From Hyphomicrobiales bacterium (GTDB taxonomy: Bacteria > Pseudomonadota > Alphaproteobacteria > Rhizobiales > Rhizobiaceae): a DNA stretch of 64,000 nt. The stretch is from NCBI GenBank assembly GCA_900473915.1, contig UCNG01000002.1, positions 191,078-255,077 of the forward strand, given 5' to 3'. Below the pieces are notes generated by a model, which saw nothing but the letters and a program-made list of their open reading frames with translations, ran no database searches and was not told the DNA's origin. This document shows positions 27,281 to 36,160 of this stretch, piece by piece; position 1 is the stretch's first letter; every line of letters starts with the position of its first letter. The translations under genes were made by a program, and so were the position numbers.

Positions 27281-28447
27281 ATGGTGGTCACTCTTTCCAG
27301 CCGCAGCGCAGTTGAGCCCTTTCACGCCATGGACGTTCTGGCAGAGGCTAACCGCCGTCGCGCCGCCGGGCATCCGATTATTTCCATGGCGGTAGGCCAG
27401 CCTGCCGATCCCGCACCCGCCGCTGTCCGGCAGGCTGCCGAACGCGCCTTGAAGGACGGCCGCATCGGATACACTGACGCTCTGGGTCTGATTGAACTGC
27501 GCGAGGCGATTGCCGCGCATTATGCCGACCATTACGGTATTTCGGTTTCACCGGAGCGCATTGCAGTCACGACCGGCTCATCTGCTGCATTCAATCTGGC
27601 CTTCGTGGTTTACTTCGATCCGGGTGACAGAGTTGCGATTACCCGTCCCGGCTATCCCGCCTACCGCAATATATTGACGGCTCTTGGCCTTGAGGTCGTG
27701 GAAATACCGACCGGCAATGGAACATCGGCATCGCTTACTGCCGAAGCGCTGGCGGCGGCACATGCGGAAAAACCCTTGAAAGGCGTGCTGTTTGCCAGCC
27801 CGGCCAATCCAACCGGCGCGGTCATCGACAAGCCGGAATTGAAAGCCATTATCGAAACGGCGCGCGATCTGGGTATCCGGGTCATTTCAGATGAAATCTA
27901 CCACAGGCTTTCCTATGAAACCGATGACGTCACGGCGTTGGAAATTTCCAACGATGTAACGGTCATCAACTCGTTCTCCAAATATTACTGCATGACAGGC
28001 TGGCGGATCGGCTGGATGGTTCTTCCCGAAGGCGATATTCGCGCAATCGAGCGGCTGAGCCAGAGCCTTTATATTTCCGCGCCGGAGCTTTCGCAGCGCG
28101 CCGCCATCGAGGCTTTTCATGCCACCGCCGAACTGGAGCGGGTGAAGGATCGCTATCGTCAGAACCGGTTGATCCTGCTGGATCATTTGCCACGCATCGG
28201 CCTCAGCCTTGCTGCGCCAATGGATGGCGCATTCTATGCATATTGCGATGTATCGCGTTTTACCAATGACAGCATGGAATTTGCCCGGCGGATGATTGCT
28301 GAAATCAACATTGCCGCGACACCTGGACGTGATTTCGACCCGCTGGACGGGCATCGCACGATGCGCTTTTCCTATGCTGGCAAGATCGAGGAAATGGAAG
28401 AGGCCGTCCGCAGGCTGGAAGACTGGCTGCCACAACAGAGAGCCTGA
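27281..28447 (+). CDS. Class I/II pyridoxal phosphate aminotransferase
   Basis: A fold-type I aminotransferase of 388 residues. Visible motifs are VGQPADPAPAAV, TTGSSAAFNLAF, FASPANPTGAVIDKPEL (Asn binding the PLP ring region), VISDEIYHRLSY, and the Schiff-base Lys in NSFSKYYCMTGWRIGWMV. The substrate is not decided by sequence; the closest general group is aspartate/alanine-type aminotransferases. GGAGG at 27274-27278 is only 2 bases from the ATG and 5 from a following GTG (27284), which may be the real start. A bidirectional terminator separates it from rne. Confidence 0.88.
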   Translation: MVVTLSSRSAVEPFHAMDVLAEANRRRAAGHPIISMAVGQPADPAPAAVRQAAERALKDGRIGYTDALGLIELREAIAAHYADHYGISVSPERIAVTTGSSAAFNLAFVVYFDPGDRVAITRPGYPAYRNILTALGLEVVEIPTGNGTSASLTAEALAAAHAEKPLKGVLFASPANPTGAVIDKPELKAIIETARDLGIRVISDEIYHRLSYETDDVTALEISNDVTVINSFSKYYCMTGWRIGWMVLPEGDIRAIERLSQSLYISAPELSQRAAIEAFHATAELERVKDRYRQNRLILLDHLPRIGLSLAAPMDGAFYAYCDVSRFTNDSMEFARRMIAEINIAATPGRDFDPLDGHRTMRFSYAGKIEEMEEAVRRLEDWLPQQRA

Positions 28448-28494
28448 TTGCTCAGCTTGTGAAAATGCCATTCTCAATCTTAAAAACATAAATA

Positions 28495-28520
28495 AAAACC
28501 GGCGTTTCCGCCGGTTTTTT
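28495..28520. terminator. Bidirectional terminator between aminotransferase gene and rne
   Basis: AAAACCGGCG (28495-28504) pairs with CGCCGGTTTT (28509-28518) over TTTC, with T-runs on both strands. Confidence 0.9.
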
Positions 28521-28539
28521 TATTTCAGTCAAGAAGGGC

Positions 28540-31320
28540 TCAGAAGAAACCCTTCTTCTGCCACCAGCCTGCGCGCTTGGGCTTCTGATCCTCACCCTCG
28601 CTTGAGGTCACGACAGGTTCAGCGCTTTTTTGCGGTTCGGCAATTGTCTTTACCTCTGCTGCCTCGACCGCAGCCGTCTCTTCGACCTCGACAGCGGGCT
28701 TTGCAGCAGCCCTGCGAGTGCGCCGCTTCGGCTTCTCTGTTTCTGCTTCAGGCTCGTCAGCGACTGCAACCGGTTCGGCAGGAGCCTCTTCGACCGCCTT
28801 CTTGCGCGCCCGGGTCTTGCGGGCAGGCTTGGCGGGCTTTTCTTCTGCCTCGGCAGCAACCACTTCCTCGGCAACTTCTTCAGTCTTTGCAGACTTGCGA
28901 GCCCGGGTCTTGCGGGCAGGTTTTGCTGGCTTTTCCTCGGCTACGGGTTCGGGAGCAGGGGCTTCAGCGACTTCAACAGCTTGTTCGACTGTCACCGCCG
29001 CTGCCTCTTCCACGACAGCTTCCTCGGTCTTTACCGGCAGAACCGGGGTATATCCGACGAATTCAGGATCAGGAACCTTGCGTGCACGCGGCTCATCATC
29101 GCGACGGTTTTTACGTCCGCCCCGGCGACCGCGACGACGCTTCTTGCGGCGATCTTCCTCGCTTGACGAACCATTGGAAGATGTTTCCCGAGCTTCGTCG
29201 GCATCCTCATCTTCATCGGCGGCTTCGTCCGAAACAGAATCAGCCTTTGCAGTCTGTTCCTGGTTTTCGCGATCACGGCCACCGCGACGACGGCGGCGAC
29301 GGCGGCGCTTGCGGTCACCTTCATCATCGCCCCGATCTTCCCGACCCTGAACCTCAGCCGTTGCTGCTTCTTCGGCTTCGTCCTCATCAAGCGGGATTTC
29401 CGGATCTTCGATATCATCCTCGATATAAGCCATTGGCTGAACCGGAGGCTGGGTAACCGGACGTGTCGACAGCGCACCCTTGTCAATGACGAAATGCTGG
29501 TGGCCAACGCTCTCATCAGCGTCAATGCTGATTGCTACACCGAAGCGTCCTTCCAGATCGGCCAGGAGCTGGCGCTTATGATTGAGAACATAAAGCGCTG
29601 ACGCAGCCGGCGTGCGAACATGAATATCGAAGCCGGAGTGACGCAGGAGATAGTCCTCGATGCCGCGAATAATATGCAGCGCCATGGAGGAATCGGAACG
29701 GATATGCCCGGTGCCGCCGCAATGCTGGCAAACCTGCATCGTGCTTTCCAGCACGGATGCGCGGATGCGCTGGCGCGACATTTCCAGAAGGCCGAAATGC
29801 GAGATGCGGCCAACCTGAATGCGCGCACGATCATCCTTCAGGCAGTCCTTCATCTTCTTTTCGACAGCGCGATTATTGCGCTTTTCTTCCATGTCGATGA
29901 AGTCGACGACGATCAGACCGGCAAGGTCGCGCAGGCGCAGCTGGCGCGCAACTTCCTCGGCAGCTTCCAGATTGGTCTGGAGCGCCGTGTCCTCGATGGA
30001 ATGTTCGCGCGTCGAACGGCCCGAGTTGACGTCGATGGCAACCAGCGCTTCCGTCTGGTTGATGATCAGATAGCCGCCGGACTTCAGCGTTACCTGTGGC
30101 AGCAGCATGCGATCAAGCTGCGCCTCGACACCGTTTCGCGTAAAGATGGGAACCTGTTCGCGGTATGGCTGAACGACCTTCGCATGGCTCGGCATGAGCA
30201 TGCGCATGAAGTCCTTGGCCTCGCGGTAGCCGTTTTCGCCGGAAACGAGGATTTCCGAGATGTCCTTATTGTAAAGGTCACGGATCGACCGCTTGATGAG
30301 GCTGCCTTCCTCGTAGACGAGGGCGGGCGCCGTCGATTGCAGCGTCAGCGTGCGCACATTTTCCCAAAGGCGCATCAGATATTCATAGTCGCGCTTGACT
30401 TCGGCCTTGGTGCGGTTTGCGCCAGCGGTGCGCAGGATCACGCCCATGCCCTGCGGCACTTCGAGTTCCTTGACGATTTCCTTGAGACGCTTGCGATCCT
30501 GCGGATTGGTGATCTTGCGCGAAATGCCGCCGCCACGTGCGGTGTTCGGCATCAGCACCGAATAGCGTCCGGCAAGCGAAAGATAGGTCGTGAGAGCTGC
30601 GCCCTTGTTGCCGCGCTCCTCCTTGACCACCTGCACCAGAAGAATCTGGCGACGCTTGATGACTTCCTGAATGTTGTACTGGCGGCGATTGGTGCGGGTA
30701 TGCGTCGGAAGTTCTTCCAGCGCATCTTCCGAACCGACCGATTCGACCATGTCTTCTTCATGTTCGACATCATCATCGTCGCCGTGATCCACGGCTTCAG
30801 AAATGACATCGCTTGTCTGAGAGAGGGCGATGGCAGGTGTCCCGGGCACATAGTTTTCAAATGCCGGACCAACAGGCTCTGCCGCTGGCAAGCCCTTGTC
30901 TGACGCAGTGGCCTGCGCTTCCCCGTTCTGGCCATCTCGACGACTGCGGCGGCGATTGCGGCGCGAACGATCATTCCGTTCGCTGCGTTCGCTCTTGGCA
31001 CGCGGTTCGTCTTCGTCGTCTTCCGCACGTGCGGCTTTGGCTTCCGCCTCGAGCAGCGCAAGACGGTCAGCTACCGGGATCTGGTAGTAGTCGGGATGAA
31101 TCTCGGAGAATGCGAGGAAGCCATGGCGATTACCGCCATATTCCACGAATGCAGCCTGAAGCGAAGGTTCGACGCGGGTGACGCGTGCGAGGTATATATT
31201 GCCTTTCAGCTGCTTCTTATGTTCCGACTCGAAGTCGAATTCTTCAATCTTGTTGCCCCGTGTGACGATGACCCGGGTCTCCTCCGGGTGGGAGGCATCT
31301 ATAAGCATTTTGTTGGACAT
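28540..31320 (-). CDS. rne: Ribonuclease E
   Basis: The endonuclease that starts mRNA decay and matures rRNA and tRNA. The 926-residue protein has an S1 domain (about 38-85 and 215-265) split by a low-complexity insertion (about 86-213). The DNase I-like catalytic core has Asp430 in AIDVNSGRS and Asp473 in VVDFIDMEEKRNNRAVE, then the Zn-link VCQHCGGTGH (C531, C534). From about 650 the C-terminus is disordered, alternating basic (RKRRRRRRRRGGRD) and acidic/Ala-rich stretches with a repeated KPAKPARKTRARK unit, the presumed degradosome and RNA-binding scaffold. AGGAAAG precedes the ATG, behind a hairpin in the leader. Confidence 0.96.
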   Translation of the reverse strand: MSNKMLIDASHPEETRVIVTRGNKIEEFDFESEHKKQLKGNIYLARVTRVEPSLQAAFVEYGGNRHGFLAFSEIHPDYYQIPVADRLALLEAEAKAARAEDDEDEPRAKSERSERNDRSRRNRRRSRRDGQNGEAQATASDKGLPAAEPVGPAFENYVPGTPAIALSQTSDVISEAVDHGDDDDVEHEEDMVESVGSEDALEELPTHTRTNRRQYNIQEVIKRRQILLVQVVKEERGNKGAALTTYLSLAGRYSVLMPNTARGGGISRKITNPQDRKRLKEIVKELEVPQGMGVILRTAGANRTKAEVKRDYEYLMRLWENVRTLTLQSTAPALVYEEGSLIKRSIRDLYNKDISEILVSGENGYREAKDFMRMLMPSHAKVVQPYREQVPIFTRNGVEAQLDRMLLPQVTLKSGGYLIINQTEALVAIDVNSGRSTREHSIEDTALQTNLEAAEEVARQLRLRDLAGLIVVDFIDMEEKRNNRAVEKKMKDCLKDDRARIQVGRISHFGLLEMSRQRIRASVLESTMQVCQHCGGTGHIRSDSSMALHIIRGIEDYLLRHSGFDIHVRTPAASALYVLNHKRQLLADLEGRFGVAISIDADESVGHQHFVIDKGALSTRPVTQPPVQPMAYIEDDIEDPEIPLDEDEAEEAATAEVQGREDRGDDEGDRKRRRRRRRRGGRDRENQEQTAKADSVSDEAADEDEDADEARETSSNGSSSEEDRRKKRRRGRRGGRKNRRDDEPRARKVPDPEFVGYTPVLPVKTEEAVVEEAAAVTVEQAVEVAEAPAPEPVAEEKPAKPARKTRARKSAKTEEVAEEVVAAEAEEKPAKPARKTRARKKAVEEAPAEPVAVADEPEAETEKPKRRTRRAAAKPAVEVEETAAVEAAEVKTIAEPQKSAEPVVTSSEGEDQKPKRAGWWQKKGFF

Positions 31321-32018
31321 TATTGTCTTTCCTGCCGGCGCGAAGACGCAAAACGCGTGCGCCGGACGAAACCCTGAGGGCTGTCGTGCTCACTGCGCTG
31401 CATCTGCCGGATGGTTCTGGGTTCGTCGGAATAAAAGCTGCTGCCTCCGCGCGCGACGGCCTCGCGGCGATCACGGTCTTCAGGCTTGCAGTGGTCAGTC
31501 TTGCTTGACCCATAGCTGTTCCGAACGAAACGACCTCATATATGACCCGGAAAAGCCGGGCCGACCTCTTTGCTCTTTCCGAGCGATGGCGACAGCGCAT
31601 AATGATGCGCAGTCGGCCGATAGAAACGGAGGGCGGGGAAGCCACATCTCCGCTGAATTCTGTGCCGGTTATCGAGTGGCGGCGAATGAATATGCCGCTG
31701 ATTTCACTATCATTCCCTGCGGTTCGTTTTGAGAACCGGCAAACGATTCTGATAGTTCACCCATAACCTGTTATAGCTTTTATGGCGTCGCTTGAACGAT
31801 GACAAGTGCGAATATCGATTGACATTCGCATCGCAATTTTGCCGAAAGCTGAGTATAGACCCTGTTCACGGTCGAAATACGGCTGGAAATCGTTCATTAA
31901 CTATAGTTTTGTACGAGTGGTTTCATGGGTATTTGGGCGAGAAGGTGCAGGGGCAAGCGTGCCGGTATTGCAATTATTGATACCAGTCATTCAATGAGAT
32001 TCTTGATTGTGGCGGCCG
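31321..32018. other. Long intergenic region with the rne leader and amiC promoter region
   Basis: About 700 bases without a supported gene. On the minus strand, 15 bases before the rne ATG, CCGGCGC (31359-31365 in minus sense) pairs with GCGCCGG (31335-31341); the Shine-Dalgarno AGGAAAG lies right after the stem. The right half (31740-32000) is AT-richer and presumably holds the amiC promoter. RNase E controls its own mRNA through its leader in enterobacteria; whether that applies here is unknown. Weak ORFs here show no family features. Confidence 0.5.
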
Positions 32019-33281
32019 ATGCATTTTCGAAGCGCTGAAAACGCTGTGACCCGATTGCCGAGCAGGCGACGCCTGTGGGCATTGTTTGCCCTTTTGTCGG
32101 CGCTGCTGTTTCAGTTCACTTCCGTCTATGCTGCCGATCGCGTGACTTCCCCGTTAGTTGCGCTGACCTTCCGCATGGCTGGTGACGATCTGCGGACGCG
32201 CATCGTCGTCATGTTCGACCGCGAACCGAAGCTATCGACCTTGCTTCTCGATAATCCGCATCGGCTCGTTATTGACCTGCCTGAAACACGGTTTGGTTTC
32301 GATGAAAAAAGTATGGAAGCGCGAGGTCTGGTATCTCGTGTTCGTTACGGACTGGTCGGCAAGGGCCGTTCCCGTCTCATCCTGACGTTGCGCGGTCCCT
32401 TCAAGGTAGAGGACTTGCGTGTACTGAAAAACGAGAGTGCATCAGGCTATCGCCTTGTGGCTGATATTGTTGCGACGTCGGACCGGGAATTTGCGGATCA
32501 GTTGCAGGGCCGCAAGGAAATAACCAGTTCTACTGATCGCGATGAAAGGCCAGTTCAGGCTGCCTCGCAGAATGGGGCGGCTCGCCCGTTCACCATCATG
32601 ATCGATCCCGGACACGGTGGCATCGACAGTGGCGCGGAAAGTCTCAGTGGCATCAAGGAAAAAGACCTGACGCTCGCTTTCGGGCAGGAACTCAAAGATC
32701 GTCTGGCGCAAGACAGCAATATCAAGGTTCTCATGACCCGCGAGGACGATACTTTTTTGCGGCTTTCCGAAAGGGTGCGGATCGCCCGCCAGCACGAAGC
32801 GGATTTGTTCATCTCCATCCATGCCGATACGATCAACCAGCACGATATTCGCGGCGCTACCGTTTATACGATCTCCGACAAGGCTTCGGACTCTGTCGCG
32901 CGCGCCATGGCTGAGCGGGAAAACAAGTCTGATACCCTTGCAGGTGCCGCGCCCGAAGAGCAGCCCGAGGTTACCGATATTCTTCTCGATTTGACCCGGC
33001 GTGAAACGCACACATTTTCGTTGAGCTTTGCCGAAAAGGTGATCCATTCCCTGCAAGGGCAGGTGAATCTCATTAACAATCCGCATCGCTTTGCCGGTTT
33101 TCAGGTGTTGCGTGCGCCCGACGTGCCGTCCGTGCTGATCGAAATCGGATATTTGTCCAACGCCGAGGACGAAAAGCTAATCAGCAATCCCGAGTGGCGC
33201 AAAAAACTTGCGGACAGGCTTGCGATTGCGATCAAGGCGTTTGAAGCGCTGAAACATCCTGCAAGCATGAGCAAGGGGTAG
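32019..33281 (+). CDS. amiC: N-acetylmuramoyl-L-alanine amidase with AMIN domain (AmiC-like)
   Basis: Periplasmic zinc amidase that cleaves the peptide from muramic acid during cell separation. The 420-residue protein has a signal peptide (hydrophobic LWALFALLSALLFQFTSVYA, cleavage about residue 40), an AMIN domain (about 45-145, TRIVVMFDREPKLSTLLLDN) that targets it to the septum or peptidoglycan, and an Amidase_3 domain with ligands in IMIDPGHGGIDSGAE, FISIHADTI and VLIEIGYLSNAEDE. ATG at 32019 is chosen; a TTG at 32007 is possible. Its likely activator is the degenerate LytM protein at 5523-6827. PBP1a follows downstream. Confidence 0.94.
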   Translation: MHFRSAENAVTRLPSRRRLWALFALLSALLFQFTSVYAADRVTSPLVALTFRMAGDDLRTRIVVMFDREPKLSTLLLDNPHRLVIDLPETRFGFDEKSMEARGLVSRVRYGLVGKGRSRLILTLRGPFKVEDLRVLKNESASGYRLVADIVATSDREFADQLQGRKEITSSTDRDERPVQAASQNGAARPFTIMIDPGHGGIDSGAESLSGIKEKDLTLAFGQELKDRLAQDSNIKVLMTREDDTFLRLSERVRIARQHEADLFISIHADTINQHDIRGATVYTISDKASDSVARAMAERENKSDTLAGAAPEEQPEVTDILLDLTRRETHTFSLSFAEKVIHSLQGQVNLINNPHRFAGFQVLRAPDVPSVLIEIGYLSNAEDEKLISNPEWRKKLADRLAIAIKAFEALKHPASMSKG

Positions 33282-33548
33282 TGACCCTGAAATATGGAGA
33301 ACTGTGGTGGTGTTTCTTAAATGCGCAACATCTTATAAGATGCAGGCTTGCAACAGTTTTGCGGATTTTCGCGATGGAGACGGAAGCAGTCGTGTTAATT
33401 TGGTAAAAACACGTAAACCATCTTGCCTTTGACTCATTTGCTGGTCACTAAGCCAGTGGTTGCCATATGGCATAATTGGGCTAAAGGGTTGGCTGTGCGT
33501 GCTTTGACCCTTATCATATGAATAATCTGAAGGCAGGATTCCGCATTT

Positions 33549-36008
33549 ATGGTAAGGCTTATCGGATATTTCTTCGGAATCGGAACGGTGCTGATGCTCC
33601 TCGTGGCAGGTGGCGTCGCCCTTTACGTCGGAAGTCTCACGAAGGATCTGCCAGATTACGAGGTGCTCGCAAAATACGAGCCGCCCGTAATGACGCGCGT
33701 TCATGCCTCCGATGGTAGCCTGATGGCGGAGTTCGCTCGCGAACGCCGGCTCTATATTCCTATTCAGGCCGTGCCCAACCGCGTGAAAGCGGCTTTCGTC
33801 TCGGCTGAAGACAAGACCTTCTACGAACATCATGGTCTCGATTTCGCCGGCCTTGCCCGCGCAATGTTGACAAACGTCAAGAATATGGGTTCCGGCCGCC
33901 GCCCGGTTGGTGCGTCCACCATCACGCAGCAGGTTGCAAAGAACTTCCTCCTGACCTCGAAACAAACCTATGATCGCAAGATCAAGGAAGCCATCCTTGC
34001 GATGCGCATCGAGCAGGCATACTCGAAGGACCGTATTCTTGAGCTCTATCTCAACGAAATCTTCTTCGGCCTTGGCTCGTACGGTATTGCCAGTGCAGCA
34101 CTGACTTACTTCGATAAATCGGTCGGCGAACTTTCCATCGCAGAGAGCGCGTATCTCGCAGCCCTGCCGAAAGGCCCGAATAATTATCATCCGTTCCGCC
34201 AGCCAGAGCGCGCCATCGAGCGCCGCAACTGGGTTATCGACCGGATGAGCGAAAACGGTTACATCACCGCCGAAGAAGCGACGGAAGCCAAGAAGCAGCC
34301 GCTCGGCGTGAAGGAACGTTCGGATGCCCACTATGTGTTTGCATCGGAATATTTCACCGAGGAAGTACGCCGCCAGATCATCCAGAAATATGGTGTCGAT
34401 GCGCTTTACGAAGGCGGTCTTTCGGTTCGCACCACGCTGAACCCGACACTGCAGATTGAGGCTCGCAAGTCCTTGCAGGCTGCGCTGCTCCGCTATGACG
34501 AAGCGCGCGGCTGGCGTGGCCCCATGAAGAATGTCGAGCTTGGCAACGACTGGGGTACGGCATTCGGTGATATGGAATCCTACACCGACGTGCCGGAATG
34601 GCAGCTCGCGATCGTGCTCAATGTTTCTGCTGCCGGTGCGGATATCGGTCTGCAGCCGCCGCTTGAGGCGTCGGGCTCGCGGAGTAAGGAACGCAAGCGC
34701 GCATTCATTGCTGCCGACGACATGAAATGGGCCATGCGCGTTGTTAATATCGATGGCAAGCGCTCCAGCGCCAAATCGCCGGAAGGTGTGCTGAAAGCGG
34801 GCGACATTATCTATGTCGCCAAGCAAGGCGAATCCCGTTTCCGTCTGCAGCAGCCGCCGAAGCTTGAAGGTGCGCTCGTTGCCATGGACCCGCATACGGG
34901 CCGTGTTCTGGCCATGGTTGGCGGCTTCTCCTATGCGGAATCGGAGTTCAACCGCGCAACGCAGGCCTATCGCCAGCCGGGTTCGTCGTTCAAGCCGTTC
35001 GTCTATGCTGCGGCCCTCGACAATGGGTACACGCCTGCGTCCGTGGTTCTGGACGGTCCGCTTGAAGTCAATCAGGGCGGTACGCTGGGTGTCTGGGCAC
35101 CGAAGAATTATTCGGGCAAGTTCTCCGGTCCGTCTACGCTACGCTACGGTATTGAACAGTCGCGTAACGTCATGACCGTGCGTCTTGCGCAGGACATGGG
35201 CATGAAACTCGTCGCCGAATATGCGGAACGCTTCGGTATCTACGACAAGATGCTGCCCGTCCTCTCCATGGCGCTCGGCGCCGGTGAGACGACCGTTCTG
35301 CGCATGGTGACAGCCTATTCCATTATGGCGAATGGCGGTCAGAGCATAACGCCATCGATGATCGACCGCATTCAGGATCGCTACGGCAAGACCGTATTCA
35401 AGCATGATGCACGCCAATGCGAAGGCTGTAATGCGCAGGAATGGGGAAATCAGGATGAGCCAACGCTGATCGATAATCGCGATCAGGTGCTCGATCCAAT
35501 GACGGCATATCAGATCACCTCGATGATGGAAGGCGTCGTTCAGCGCGGTACAGCGCAGATTTTGAAGAGCCTGGACCGTCCGATGGCTGGCAAGACCGGT
35601 ACGACCAACGATGAGAAGGACGCATGGTTCGTGGGCTTCACGCCCGATCTCGTGGTTGGCGTTTTCATGGGTTACGATACGCCCACGCCGCTCGGTCGCG
35701 GCAACACCGGCGGCGGTCTGGCAGCCCCCGTGTTCAAGTCTTTCATGGAACAGGCGCTGGCAGGAACGCCGAAAGTCGATTTCCGTGTGCCTGAAGGCAT
35801 GACGGTCATCGCGATCAACCGTAAGACCGGCATGCGCGCCAACCAGGGCGATCCGAATGTGATCATGGAAGCTTTCAAGCCGGGTACGGGTCCCTCGGAC
35901 AGCTATTCGGTTATCGGCATGGATTCCTTCCGCGAAGGTTCTCCGGTGGCGCCGCAGTCGCCGCAGGCAACACGCGCTATCAACTCGGGTTCCGGCGGAC
36001 TTTACTGA
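33549..36008 (+). CDS. mrcA: Penicillin-binding protein 1a (bifunctional)
   Basis: Class A PBP that polymerises glycan strands and crosslinks peptides. Of 819 residues, 1-28 are a signal anchor. The glycosyltransferase (GT51) domain has catalytic Glu87 in SAEDKTFYEHHGLDFAG, GASTITQQVAKNFLLT and LYLNEIFFGLGSYGIASAA. The transpeptidase has Ser479-x-x-Lys482 (QPGSSFKPFVYAAAL), SRN in EQSRNVMTV and the KTG triad at 682-684 (GKTGTTNDEKDAWFVGF). An OB-like insert of residues about 300-430 is usual for PBP1a. It follows amiC on the same strand, so a cell-wall pair. Confidence 0.97.
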   Translation: MVRLIGYFFGIGTVLMLLVAGGVALYVGSLTKDLPDYEVLAKYEPPVMTRVHASDGSLMAEFARERRLYIPIQAVPNRVKAAFVSAEDKTFYEHHGLDFAGLARAMLTNVKNMGSGRRPVGASTITQQVAKNFLLTSKQTYDRKIKEAILAMRIEQAYSKDRILELYLNEIFFGLGSYGIASAALTYFDKSVGELSIAESAYLAALPKGPNNYHPFRQPERAIERRNWVIDRMSENGYITAEEATEAKKQPLGVKERSDAHYVFASEYFTEEVRRQIIQKYGVDALYEGGLSVRTTLNPTLQIEARKSLQAALLRYDEARGWRGPMKNVELGNDWGTAFGDMESYTDVPEWQLAIVLNVSAAGADIGLQPPLEASGSRSKERKRAFIAADDMKWAMRVVNIDGKRSSAKSPEGVLKAGDIIYVAKQGESRFRLQQPPKLEGALVAMDPHTGRVLAMVGGFSYAESEFNRATQAYRQPGSSFKPFVYAAALDNGYTPASVVLDGPLEVNQGGTLGVWAPKNYSGKFSGPSTLRYGIEQSRNVMTVRLAQDMGMKLVAEYAERFGIYDKMLPVLSMALGAGETTVLRMVTAYSIMANGGQSITPSMIDRIQDRYGKTVFKHDARQCEGCNAQEWGNQDEPTLIDNRDQVLDPMTAYQITSMMEGVVQRGTAQILKSLDRPMAGKTGTTNDEKDAWFVGFTPDLVVGVFMGYDTPTPLGRGNTGGGLAAPVFKSFMEQALAGTPKVDFRVPEGMTVIAINRKTGMRANQGDPNVIMEAFKPGTGPSDSYSVIGMDSFREGSPVAPQSPQATRAINSGSGGLY

Positions 36009-36160
36009 TCGGAAAAGCAGGGCTTCACCCTTTACACCGCGTCGCGTGCTGACTATGGTCCGCGGCGCTCGGACGCTGCGTCCGCGTTCGAAGGTCTGAG
36101 CCGATATTGAACGGCCTGACTTCTCAGATGAAATACGGATATTGAAGGAACGATTTGCCC

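Noticed and set aside
28296-29456. 386-residue plus-strand frame over the rne 3' half
   Set aside because: Shadow of the low-complexity RNase E tail; the predicted protein is Leu/Arg/Pro low complexity.
29620-30903. 427-residue plus-strand frame over the rne core
   Set aside because: Shadow of the catalytic domain of RNase E.
31178-31732. 184-residue plus-strand frame in the rne leader
   Set aside because: Overlaps the start of rne, cysteine- and arginine-rich random composition, no ribosome binding site.
33333-34895. 520-residue minus-strand frame over mrcA
   Set aside because: Antisense to PBP1a motifs; Arg/His/Phe-rich with no domain.
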